Assembly (NCBI GenBank): GCA_013398955.1
Contig: VWPU01014165.1
Span: forward strand, 186,001 to 250,000
DNA from: Callaeas wilsoni
Taxonomy: Eukaryota > Chordata > Aves > Passeriformes > Callaeidae
Length of the DNA: 64,000 nt
Direction: 5' to 3'
Positions 27,856-40,000 of the stretch are shown here, in pieces. The notes beneath the pieces are model-generated. The model was not told where the DNA came from. It made no database searches and saw nothing but the letters and a program-made list of their open reading frames with translations. Position 1 is the stretch's first letter. Every line of letters starts with the position of its first letter. Both the position numbers and the translations under genes were made by a program.

Positions 27856-27990
27856 GTCGGTGATTGATCGCGCATGGCCAGCGCTGGGCGCGCTGCTCCA
27901 GCGCGGAGCTCACCGCGCTCTGCCCGACACCCACCGCGCTCTGCCCGACGCCCGGGAGCTCCCCGCGCCACCGGAGACTCAGCCAGCCCC
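27856..27990. promoter_or_regulatory. CpG-dense islet with 21-bp duplication
   Basis: About 19 CpG dinucleotides occur within roughly 125 bases in an otherwise CpG-poor intron. ACCGCGCTCTGCCCGAC occurs at 27912 and again at 27933, giving a 21-base period. No TATA box or recognisable gene start accompanies it. It could be an intronic promoter or enhancer, or merely a GC-rich minisatellite seed; function is not shown. Confidence 0.4.
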
Positions 27991-28460
27991 GACGGCACCT
28001 GCTGTGCTCACAGCTCTGTTACACTGCTGGTTCAGACTCATCCTCTCCCCAGCTATTACACGCACCCTCCTCAGTCCAATAACTTTGTCTTAAAAAGTTG
28101 CGGCTGGAGGTTTTCCAAAGAGTTTGGTTCCAGCTAGGAAGAAATACACATAGGCTATTCCCTCCACATCTGAGTAATGACAGGTCTCCAGCGTTTTAAA
28201 ATATCCTCCCTGACAAACCCACTGACCAAAAATAGCAATAAGTGTTACCAAATAGAACTAATTCTAGAGGAAAACAATGTTGACATGAGACAAAAGTGAC
28301 AGTGAACTTCCCAGTCCCTGCTGTTGATGCTTGAGGATTTTAGCTTTTATATTTTTATATGTTTGTAATCCTGCAATTCTTTAGTGTATAACTCGGCTCC
28401 ATACAGACTGTTAGCAACTGCTTTTCGTTTTGGTCAGACACAGCAATTCCTCTCCAGGCC

Positions 28461-28770
28461 TGAGAATCAAGGACACCTCACTGTCTCAGGCCCCGAGAAA
28501 TGGAAACAAAAGTGAGTTGGGGGGGAGCAAACTGAGAGAATGGGACTGCACTGCCTGAAGCTGGAATGGACAATTAACCTCTGATTGCAAACAGACAGAA
28601 CTTATATCTGTCCCAAAAGCGTGTGGCTGTGTCCATCCTGGGTGCAGTCTCTGCGAGACTCCTGCACTGCCCAAGGTGTGCCCTGTGAAGGCCTTTCCAT
28701 AAATCCCTGCCCTTTATCCCTTCACTCTGTCCAGCCTCTGCTCCAGGGCAGCCTCTACAAGGCATCACTG
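28461..28770 (+). mobile_element. Probable solo LTR of an endogenous retrovirus
   Basis: A moderately GC-rich block in an AT-rich intron. Near its 3' side are a CCATAAATCCCTGCCC stretch (polyadenylation-like), CTTCACTCTGTCCAGCCTCT and a terminal CTACAAGGCATCA. This layout resembles avian, particularly passerine, LTRs as I remember them. A TG...CA outline can be drawn from TGAGAATCAAGG at 28461 to GGCATCA at 28769. Clear target-site duplications were not found, though an 8-mer TCACTGTC occurs near both sides. No retroviral gag, pol or env open frame is nearby, so if real it is a solo LTR. Boundaries uncertain. Confidence 0.5.
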
Positions 28771-31700
28771 TCACACCAGTGATCACAGATTCATCTTTCC
28801 TTCATTATCATGCCTCAAAAATCTGTAAGAAGGGCCTCAAAAGGGCTGTTCTTTCCTTACAGAGACATCTGTAGGAGACTTACTGCCTTAGTTCAGCTGC
28901 CAAACCCCTTATCACCACTGTTTTTGTCCAGCATCTTCTCCCTTCTCCCTTGTCATTTCCCTTTTGTTTTTCAAACTTTCAGTCACCTCATTCATAATTC
29001 ACCTATTTAATTAGCTGAGAAAGAAATATTTTCCCTGTAAAGTGACATTTGGGCACTTGCATGACTGAAAACTGCTAATTTCTAATGCACCTAGGACGCC
29101 AAACACTGTACAGCACAATCAGACTTTGGGGGGCAAAAATTCACAGCTCTGGAGCTCTTTGACAAAAATCCAATGAAATATTACAGGAAGCAAATTAGTA
29201 AAGTATATATAGAAAAAAAAAAAAAGATTCTTTCTTAGGCAAAGTGACTGCTGTGGACAAGACCTAACTGGAATAAAGTAAAATAATTCCTAGCACACCT
29301 CAACAGGAGCTATGAGCAGAAAGGACAGGGTTTAATTTTCAGCAATTATACTGAGAGGATAATTTTCAAGACAGAAGGCGACTAGACATATTCTGTTGAT
29401 CTTGGCAAAATGAAAAAATTAGACAAAAAATTAGAGGCTTTTTACCAATTTATGAGTGGGGTTATGGTGCGGGAAAAAAGGTTTGATTTGGAATTAACAG
29501 AAATGCTGTGCAATTTAATTGGTTTAAAACATAATGAGAACAGCATTTGCACTGAGTGGCACCAGTCAGATTTAGTGTAGGACAAATAGGATAACTAAAA
29601 TTATGGGGACTGTGGTGAACAAGGAACCTTCTCCAGAGGAGGTGATCAAAACAGCTAATTAAAAGGACTGTGTAAAAACACTCCGTGGGGTTCTCTTACA
29701 GCCTGTGGTAAGAGGTGATTGACTGGATTCTCAGAAGGGCACTGCCACGCAGTCCTGTGTCTGATTTCTACTGCATTTAATCAAAACGAATGTGATTTGA
29801 TTCCGTTTACATTGCATTTCATTAATAATAAGCTTTATAGCATGGTCCAGGACCATTTTCCCCTCTGATGACGTTTAGGTTGGTTTCTGGGTTCAGCAGT
29901 TTTCTTTCTTCATCCACATCTAAAGCAAAGAAATCGGCCTCCCTCAGATTTAGGCCATTTTTGGTATAAATGATCCATGGCCCTCAGTGACCCACACAGA
30001 TTTTAGGAACTTGAAGAGCACTCCTTGCTAGAACACACTCACATTGAAAACAACTCTCAGGTTTGGGACAAAGGGAAGTTTTTCCCCAAGGGAGGAACTG
30101 AAACACCACTGGATTTGGAGATTTGGGTTTCTCCTTCTTCTGCTTCTTTCCAGCACAATGCAGCGCTCATCACCTGAAGGATAATTTCTCCTTGCAAACC
30201 CAAACTATTTTAGGGGATTAGAAACTATTTGGCTCTCCAGCAGCGTGCCTCATTTTTTCTGTAACTGATATTGGAAGGAAATATCGAGTGGATGTTTTTG
30301 TGCTGCATGGGAGTGAAATTCTATTAAAGTTCCTCTGCAGCGTAAAGGAGGACATATGTTCCAAATGTTCCTGGCATTTTGGAAATCTAGCAATGAGTGC
30401 CTGTGAGTAAAATAATAATGGTTTCTTCTCCTAGAGAGCTGCAGATTTAGTGCCACGCAGGAAGCAGCACAGGGTCGAGCTGCAGATAAAAGTAAAACCC
30501 AGTCAGACAAGTCATTCTCACCACGCAGAGCCCAGCTCCACTCACTGCCTGCTGCACAGCAACAGGCAAAAATCAGCAAAAGCTCAACCCTTAGGGGGAC
30601 ATTTGTAGTGAAATACACTGCTCTTTAGGGGGAAATCACCAATTTGAGCCAAAGTTTTCTTATTTGCTGCAACAGGGGTGGCGGCCTGAGCAGCAAACGG
30701 GGAAAGTAGCTGGGAATTTGGGGATGGGTTAAAAAACAGAGAGAATCTGGTTCACTGCTAAAGGAGATACAAGTTGTCATATATTTTGTTTGGTTTTTTG
30801 TTTCTATTTAAACTGCCCATCATCCATCTATAAAAAATATCCCTGTTAGAAAGCTAATGGCACCAGCTAATGTTGATGGTTTGTTATCAACAGGGCTCCC
30901 CCAATACAATTTCCATATAGACTCAAAAATATGAATTTTCAGAGGTGTTATAAAGTGAATATAATGTGATAATTCAGGACTGTTGTTTATTACATAGTTA
31001 TGACAATACTCCACCATTGTTTTAGCTTTTCCAAACAAAATCCTGCACGTTATTCTTCAAGTTTGATCCTTTCCACTACAGAGGGTATAAAAGACTTCAT
31101 GCTCTTTTCTCTTAGGGATGTCAGTCAAATATAGATATTTAGAGCTCATAATAATCATTAAAAGTGTTTGCTGCCTGCCTCCTTTTTCCACCCAAACATG
31201 CTTTTTCTGCAGGGTGAGAGTGCGGGTGCCTCTCCAAGGCACTCGTCTCTGGGTCCTGCAGGAGTGATGCAGGACAGAAAGATGTACAGCTGGCTTTCTC
31301 TCTGATGTTTTGTCACGGTTGCAATCTTCCTCTCCTCCTCTTCCTATGCAAATATGGAGTAAACCCATACCAATCCTACCCTATTCTCTCTCTTGCTCCA
31401 TCTATGAATAGTTGTGGCTGTACATGCTACAATTCAATTAAAAAAAACAAAAAAACCCAAAAAACCAAAAATGCGCATCTGGAATATAACAGCAAAACAT
31501 CAAACACCCAGAGAAATGAAAGTTCAGTCCATAGGATTTCCTGGCAGATAAAATCCTAAAGGAAGTTTGGTCTTGCACTCATTCTCATCACAAGAGTTGT
31601 CTGGTTTTTCCCACAGCAAGACTACAGCAATGGGATTTACTTTTGAAAAAGAGCATCCCTTAGAAGAGATCAAATTTATACTTGCTTAACCTCCTTTCTG

Positions 31701-34007
31701 TCTAAAAAAAAAAAAAAACCAAAAAAAACCACATATTTTCAACATTAAATCAAAATTAAAATCATGTAATTACCTTGAGTAATTTTGTGCACAAAGTAAT
31801 TTTCTGAACAAAAAAGATGTTGCCTGAATTTTGCAAATTTATTCCCAATATAAAATTTTATTAAAGTAATTAAATACTACCTTTTCGGCCACGTTTTTTT
31901 TATAACAACATGCAAAATTTTAATAACTGTCACTTTGAAATAAAAGACACATTGCAGATGTATTCCTGGATTCATTAAGGGCCCTAAACATCAGTATTTA
32001 TTTGTCGGATTACTGTCTTTTATCTGAAAATGTAAAGATTCAGACTTAAATCCGATGCAGAATTTTGGAATTAGAGTCCTTTCAGACTAAATCTATTTCC
32101 CCATGTGTTACTACAAGCTCATCAATTAGAATAAGAATGAAGAAAAATTGATTATTCCCATTTTATCACAAACCAGCTGTGCCAATTTGATGTGCTGAGC
32201 CAGTGAAAAAAAATCATTTTATAAACAAAGTGCCATGTAACACGGCTTTATATCAACATTTAAGTAGACTTTTAATGTTACATCCAAATAATGCCATGAA
32301 TTCTCTATAATACCTTTTAAAAGTAGATATAAACCCTACCTAAAGCAAAGAAAATACTAAACAGATTTTATATCGTTATAAAATATGTGTTTTTAAATTC
32401 AAACCATGCACACATTGATGTTAGATATACTGAAATCTGTAAGATGATGAATAATACTTGGATTATCCTGAGTACTTATTTTTGAGAGTAAGATGGTCAG
32501 TTTCCACTGCTTTATCAGAGGTACAAGACTCAGGGAAATAATTTTGCCACAGAAAATTAAAATTTTCTTTCTTCATTGGCAGCTCAGGGTCTGGTATATT
32601 TGTTATCCTTCTATGTATTTTAATATGCAATTTTTGATTAATCTGCTTTGAACGATTTCCGGAGCATCAAAATGGTGCCACTTGACCTTTCATACTCTTG
32701 ACATGCACTCTTTTATGTACACAGCAGAATAAACATATTCATACACTTATTTTCAAAGATTTCCTTACTATTGTACCAAAGCTCTTCTACAGAAGAAATA
32801 AATGCAGCACTTTTCCTGAAGGTATTTAATTTTCACAAGATATTTTTATGTGCAGTCAGACTCTATTGCTTCTTCCACTTCATAAATGACTTTTTCCCTT
32901 GGTTGAAAAGCGACAATATATATAAATTACTTTTAAAAATAGCATTTTTTTTTTGGGGGGGGGGGAAGTTTTCATTAATTCTTCAGTGATTGTAGGGGAA
33001 TAAAGGTAGAATGAAAGAAGATCTCTGAAATTGTGTTTGACTTGCAGCCTGAGGAGCTTCAGGCTAAAGCAGCGTGGAATTTGGAAGGTTTAACTTTGGT
33101 CCTAGAGCTGAGCTCAGCCTCAGAGCAAATCAGGACAGAACCAGCAGCAGCTCCTTGTTTAAAAATGACTGTCTAGACACAGGAGGCCATCATTTCCCAA
33201 ACACAAACTCACTTCTTCAGAGCCTTTCCTTCCCCAAATCTGAGACAAGGCCTTTTCAGCCCAGAGAAATGATGGTTGGACGGAGCTTTTGGCACCATGA
33301 AATGTGGGAAATGGGCCCGCTCAGTCTGTCAGGGATTTAAAATCATCTTTTCCACACCACCAGCATCCATCAAAATGCAGGATGCTTTTTCTTCAAATAT
33401 GTCATTTCTCTTAACCAACTTTTTCCACTTAGTGGCAGGGAATGAAAAAGAAAACATTTTTGCAATATTAATTTCTTTTAAATGTATTATTAATGAGAAA
33501 CAATAAATTAAAACAGTTCTTCCACCTTGGTATTTGATGACCTATACCAGATTAAATGTCAGTAATAGCTGGCATTTGAGAACCTACCTCATCCATTTTA
33601 TGTAGAAAATGCTACAATAATCATCATTATGTAGGATTACATTAAATTAATCAAAAATCCAGTTTGCATGCTTTAGGAATCTCAGGGCTCCTTCCCAGGC
33701 AGACCTGCAGAAATCCTGGGATTACATTTGGTCTCTTTAGACCCCAAAGGCTTCAGACCCTGAAAAGTGATGATTTGAAGTCATTATGAGTTAGCACTCA
33801 ACAGAAAGGATGGGGAGATTTTTTACTTTCCGAAAATTCAGGGAAGGATGTATCAGTGGCTATTAAAGGCAGAGATGTTTCAAACTCTGAAAATCACAGC
33901 ACTGCACACTGCTGGAAGCTGGCAGGTTTGCTGTGGGAACTGCTGCTGGATGCTGTGTTAGTCTTTCCTCCTCATCTAAGGCGTGTTCTGGGATTTTGCT
34001 GTTGTGT

Positions 34008-34212
34008 TTTGGGTTTTTTCGGGGGGGGAGATTGATTTTTTTCTGTGTTTTTTGGGTTTTTTTGTTTTTTTTTTGGTTTGTTTGTTTGGTTTTTTTGTTT
34101 GTTTTGTTGTTGTTGTTGTTTTTTGGGTTTTTTGTTTGGTTTTTTTTTGTTTGGTTGTTTTTGTTTGGTTGGTTTTGTTTTTTTTTTTTTTTTGGTTTGG
34201 TTTGGGTTTTTT
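34008..34212. repeat. T/G-rich low-complexity tract
   Basis: About 200 bases of T-runs broken by G, GG or GGG, with a G8 run at 34021-34028. It is the reverse-complement type of the tract near 7589. Several overlapping open frames of 82-124 codons on both strands are by-products of the biased composition. Confidence 0.94.
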
Positions 34213-36992
34213 TGCTGCACTTAGGAAAAGTCACACTGGGAATGCTGTGGGAAGGAACCGTGCTGGTACATTCCTCAGTGCCCCTGCTCTCAAAGCTCTT
34301 GCTTTAGATTTAAGTCATTAAATGTAATCAATGACATCAAAGCTGAAGATGATCTTGGATGAAGAAACAGATGAGTCTGTAGAATAACTATTCTGACAAA
34401 AATTACCCTTGAAATTTATATTTCAAATACACAAATAAATTCTAATTTATATTTTAAAAAATACCTTAAATCAAGTTTATGCATGTTAATGATCTCACCT
34501 TATGCCAAAGAGGAGCAAAAACATTTAATATTTGATCTCCACAAGCAAACAGTGCTAACACAATAAATCCTTAAGCCGGTTTAAACTGTGCCAAGGGTTA
34601 TTTATCACAGTGTAGAACAGAAAACAGACAGCCTGTGCTTGGCAGCAATGGACAGAACTGATCTGTATCCTGGCTCTCCTCCGGGATGAAGCAGTAAACT
34701 TTGCACTTTAGCGAATTATTCCAAGTCAATTATTCCAGTGGTGAACAGCAACGAGAACCACTCAAAGCTCACCAAGAAAAAAACTGTATCTGCCCAAACT
34801 ATAACTGCAAAAAATGAAATAAAACCAAGATTCTTATCCAGAATTTTGATGTTCTTATTTAGGAATCTCTGTTCTTTAATCTTTGTGAGTTTTTTTGGGT
34901 AAGGTAATAAGTTCTGAAGTGAATATCAGAACTTGTCCTACATCTTGAGTTTCTGATCAAGTATTTTCTGCTGCAGAGGCTGCTTTGGATGCTGCTGGTG
35001 CACACCAGGCTCAGCGATGGCACATCTCTGTGCAGGGCTCAGAGCTACAAATCTTCCCACTCCAAATGCCCAAGTGGAGCATTATTTAATGTCAGCAACA
35101 AGTGAATTACCTGATTCCATGTCTCATCCTGGCATTTGACAGGAAGTAAAAATAGGCAGTTTTGCTTCCTCATTAACTATGGACTAAATGAGTCATTTTC
35201 CCCCCAAAATTGTACTTGCAAATTAAATTCAACAAAAAACCCCAAACCAAACTAAACAAAACCTGTGGGTGCTGAAATGCTGTTAGCAGGGAAATTTTCT
35301 CTTCTTGCATTCATTCTGTGAGAACTTTTCCTTTGTTGTGTAAGCTATGTAAACAATAGATAGGGTTTTTGTAAATAGCATTCATATCTGGTATCTGCTG
35401 ACCTTGTGTACATTATATTAGGAAAAAACATTTCTAAGTGGGTGTCTGAGATTTTGACCAATCACCCTAGGAGAAGTGTGAACACTGTTCAATTGCTTTA
35501 TGGAACTAGAATATATAAATGGTATTGTAAATTTAATAAATAATTCATTCCTCGCTCTGAACTCCTGCCTCACTGCATCTCTGAACCTCTGCTTGGAAGT
35601 CCACACAAATCAAACCAAACCAAAACAAACATACAAACCAAAAAAAAATAACCACAACTCAAACCTCAAACCAAATTCTTCTCTAAAACAAAGATCATAG
35701 ACAACAAATTAACAAGTTAAAAGAAAGAAAAAAGAAAAGCAGGATTTATACAGAACTGTAATATTTGCAATTAGGTTGGAAGTATAGTATTTGCATTATT
35801 TTATCTCTTCTGAGATCACAGTACCTTTAAATCTTCATGATTTTTTTTCTTAAGGCGCTACAAAACAGAACTCAATTTCAGTTAAGTGACAACAAAATTG
35901 GTTTTATTCCATCACGGAGAAGGCTCCTGTGCTTTTGCTGTTGTTGCTCTATTCTTGATCTCTTAACCTTTAATTTACAGCAGCTAGGCCTAGTGGGAGG
36001 CAGAATTATTTATAATACCACTAGTAATTAGCGCCTAATTACTAGAACTAATATGAAGTTGCTAGAAAACTGTGCATATATTCAGGATTTTTAAAGCCAA
36101 GGAGTGCTGATTTGTAACACAAATATATAAACAACAGAAGTATTTCCATTCTGACTTCCAAAGGTTCCCCAGCTGAGACCCCATCGATGATCTGCCACAT
36201 TACTTAATAAATTTCTACTGTGGCAGAGAAGTTATACAAATAATTGCCAAAAAGAGTTCCTGCTTTTGGCTCCAGTTAGCAAGTATTTTCAGAGACTTTT
36301 CCTGAAAGATTTACTGAGTGCCATGAGGAATACAAAGCCAGAAAAGTTTCAGTACGTGGTGGTATGTAATAACATGTAGATACTGACTGGAGTGTAACAG
36401 TAAATTGATGGAGGTTCTGTATTTTGATGCTCAAAGTGATAAAAATGCATATATTTATTTTTTTCAGTCATTGGTTTGAAATTTCCCATTTCATTTGAGC
36501 GGATCATTCAAATAACCCTTATTTACTGAATTATCTGCAGAATTATTTTCCACATGAAGTTCGTGTCATTTCAAGAGCAGTGAAAACCTGTGCTGGCATG
36601 ACAAAGTACTTCATAGAAAAGCCACATCTGTAACACACTCGCTGTACTTGTAACAGAGTTGTGAACATAAGTAATGAATTAAATAAGAGGCTGCAAGAAG
36701 CAACGTGGGAATTGTGGGATTAAAGAGGCTGTCAGCTGATCCAGAGGCACAGAAGGCACTTCTGCTCCAAACATACCATGTATATAATTTTTTTTTAAGC
36801 AGATGGCAAAAAGAGGTAGCACAAAATTACGTTCTGTTTACAGAAATAATGAAGGGATTAGCTGAAATCAAATAAACAAAGATAGAAATAAAATAAGTTC
36901 CCTCTCTTCACCCAAGAAAACCACAAAATCTTGGGAAAACTTCACCAAGATATTCAACAACAAAATAAATATTATTTCAGGGGATTACTGGG

Positions 36993-36993
<1 letters not shown>

Positions 36994-37029
<36 letters not shown>
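36994..37029. repeat. (TATC)9 microsatellite
   Basis: Nine uninterrupted TATC units. Pure tetranucleotide tracts of this length are usually polymorphic. Confidence 0.98.
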
Positions 37030-40000
37030 CCTATAAATCAGACATTTTCTGCTATGAGATTGTGACTCCTGCTTGTTCTCTGGGGATAAAAGCATGGAGC
37101 GATAGCAGGTTCAGCATGGAAAGAACTCCAGAAAGTCACAAATCATAAATGATTAATGAAATAGAAAAAGAAAGGGCATTTCAGCACTTCCCCTCCCCTT
37201 CCTGCCCTGCTCCTCTCTGGTGTGCCCTGCGCTGTCCATGTTGTTGAGGAGTGGGACACACGGTACCACCTCACCCCACATTTTCCTCCTCCATGCGCGG
37301 TGATCCCGTTCCTGGATTTCCTCACTCAGGGCAGGAATTCCAAGAGCAATTTCGAAGCCAGCAAACAAATCTACGTCCCGATTACTCTTCTGAAACACCA
37401 GAAATGTAGAGATGTATTGGCAGCCCTGACTTCAAGCAGAATGAGGAGGAAAAGGAGGGAATTTGTACACCCCAGCGATGGCTGCATAAACCCTCTCTAT
37501 AAGACTGCTTCCAATACCAACCAACCTCACGTGGAATTAGGTAGGAAGACAACTTCTGAAAATTACTAAAATGGGAAAAAAAAGGAAGAAATAATTGCAG
37601 GAAAATAATAATAAAAAAACTTTCCTTGCCAAGTATAGCATTATATTAATACGCAAATCAGTGAGGTTATGCCAGCATGAACTAATAGCTGAGCCATCCA
37701 CAGCACCTCACCAACTTTATTATCAATTCTAAGACAATTTCAGAACTCCAAGAAGTAAGTTATGGCTGATGTCATTAATACTATATGAAAAATGGAATTC
37801 TCACATATTTATGATTCACATCAATCAGTCTCAAAGGCTTTTGGTCACATCAACGGCCACTAAATCCCTTTTTCCTTGCTCAAAATATCACTGCTCCCCA
37901 AGTCTCCAGGCCACCAGGCACACAGCGATGAGTACAGTTGCATTTTAGAGCATTAACTTATTATTTTTATTAGTTAACTAATTGCCTCATTTTAGGAGAA
38001 GAAGAAACAAAACAAACCCCAAAACGAATGCTGAGTACGTGATCTCTCACGTGGTGGGTGACAGCAGGAAAGGAGGTGAAGCTACCCAAGGAGGGCAGCT
38101 GCACGTGCCAGCCCAAGAGGGATCGATGGAGATGGCTTTTATTAAAGCAGCTGATACAGTCAGAGGAGGAGATTCCCTTTGCAGCAGACAGCCCTTCACG
38201 TCTGACAGCGCATCATGGGGTGCCTACCTGTCAGGAAGGCTTAACTTCTCTATTTTAACACAAACTGATACACGCTGACACGAGCGCAGAGTGGATCAGC
38301 AAACAGCCTTGTGGGATTTGGAGGGGAGCAGGGCACTGCCTGCTTGCTTGTTTTACAGGGTAAAAGCAACAATCTACAGGCATCACGAGCAAAACACATT
38401 TTTTACATTATTTTTTTTCTGATGCCAGAAATATAACGAATACCTACTTTGCATATTACCTGCGCTAGAAGTTAATTTACTCTAATCAGCCTGAGGTGAA
38501 GGGAGCACACATTAACTTGGGGCTTTCTTCCCCTCTCTTTGTTTCAACATAATTGTCCTCCTCTGACACACCCCCAGTGAATAATCTTACAACCTCCAGC
38601 ACTTTATAACCACTCACATTCCTCACTGCTCTCTGTGAAGAGGCAGAAGATAGCTTGGGTTGGGACACACAGAGCCCACCTGCAGCAGAGCAGTCATTTC
38701 CTTTCTTACCTTATTAAAAGATCTGCTCCTGGTCTTTTCACGTTTTATTCCAAAAGAGGGAAAATTGAAGAGCAGTAAGGATACTACTTCATGCTCTTTA
38801 AAAGCTGTTCCTGTGTTCGGCAACCAGTAATTGCTTGATTTAACCTGCTTCTTGATGGTACCTGGCAAGGGAGGTGCTTGCTTGTCAAAGCATAATGGGG
38901 AGGCAGCAGTGTGACAGCCAGCACAGCACATCAGATGGTGCCCGGATCCCTGGGAAACCTACAGCAATATAAAGGACAAATCCTCGCGGGCTCAGCTCCT
39001 TTTGGAAACCCTGGCTGCTTGCTTCCCAAGCCTCAGCACCACTGGAGTCCAGTCCTCGTCCCCGGGAAGTCAGACAAGATCTCACCACACAAGTGGTGAA
39101 CCCCAGGCACTCTGAACTAGGATTCGCCATAGCACCACTCCATTATAATGCAAAACTCCATCCCTTCTGCTATTATTTGATTTTTTTTTCATTTTTTTTT
39201 TCTCCTTCCTAATCAAACTAGTAATTGAGGCTGTGCTATGAGCTGAACTCAATTAAATAAGTCAGGGTATGTTCAACACATGCTCCCAAAACTCTGCCAC
39301 TCAAAGCCCAGGCTGGAACATCTGATCTGCAAGCATCAGACAGCTGTAAACAGGAAATAAATTGCCATCTGAGCATTGTGCTATTGAACACGTCTAGGAA
39401 AAGGCAGCATTCTCCTCAGGATCTAAATAACAGTTGAAAATCTAAGGACAGTTCCAAAGGTGGGGGAAAATTCAATCAAAAAATAAGTATTTACTGGAGA
39501 ACAGGGAATTTCTTTGGTTTACTGGTTAAATTGCTCTGCATTAGGAATTTTGGCTGAATGTTTTATCAAGCAGTGATTTTAGCATCACGTGAATTTTCTG
39601 GTGAGAGGGCAGTAGAGTGTACCAGATACCCCAATGGCTGAGACAAATCTGTTGCTGACCAGATGAGTCCTTCAAATCTCCATGTACTTACTTCCACATC
39701 AGAGAACCTGGCCCAACATTTCGCTTCAAAACTTTTCTGTTTTCTATTACTATTTAAAACAGAAGAGAGAACAAAAGCAATAAAACCAGGCATGAGAGAG
39801 ACAAAAATATTCTCATCTCTAATGAACATTATTCATTTACACATTGAAAAAAAGGTTCAATAAGATAATATTTGGTGGTTAAACACTTGTCAGGTGTGTT
39901 GGAGGAGTGGAGATACTTGAATCTGGAAGTACCAGACATTATATGAGTATCTCCTGTGGCCATGGTTTTCCCAAGATGTTTCCTTTTCCATGGTAACTGT

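Noticed and set aside
33863..34321. Several overlapping Phe-, Lys/Asn- or Gln-rich frames on both strands
   Set aside because: They arise from the T/G-rich low-complexity tract.
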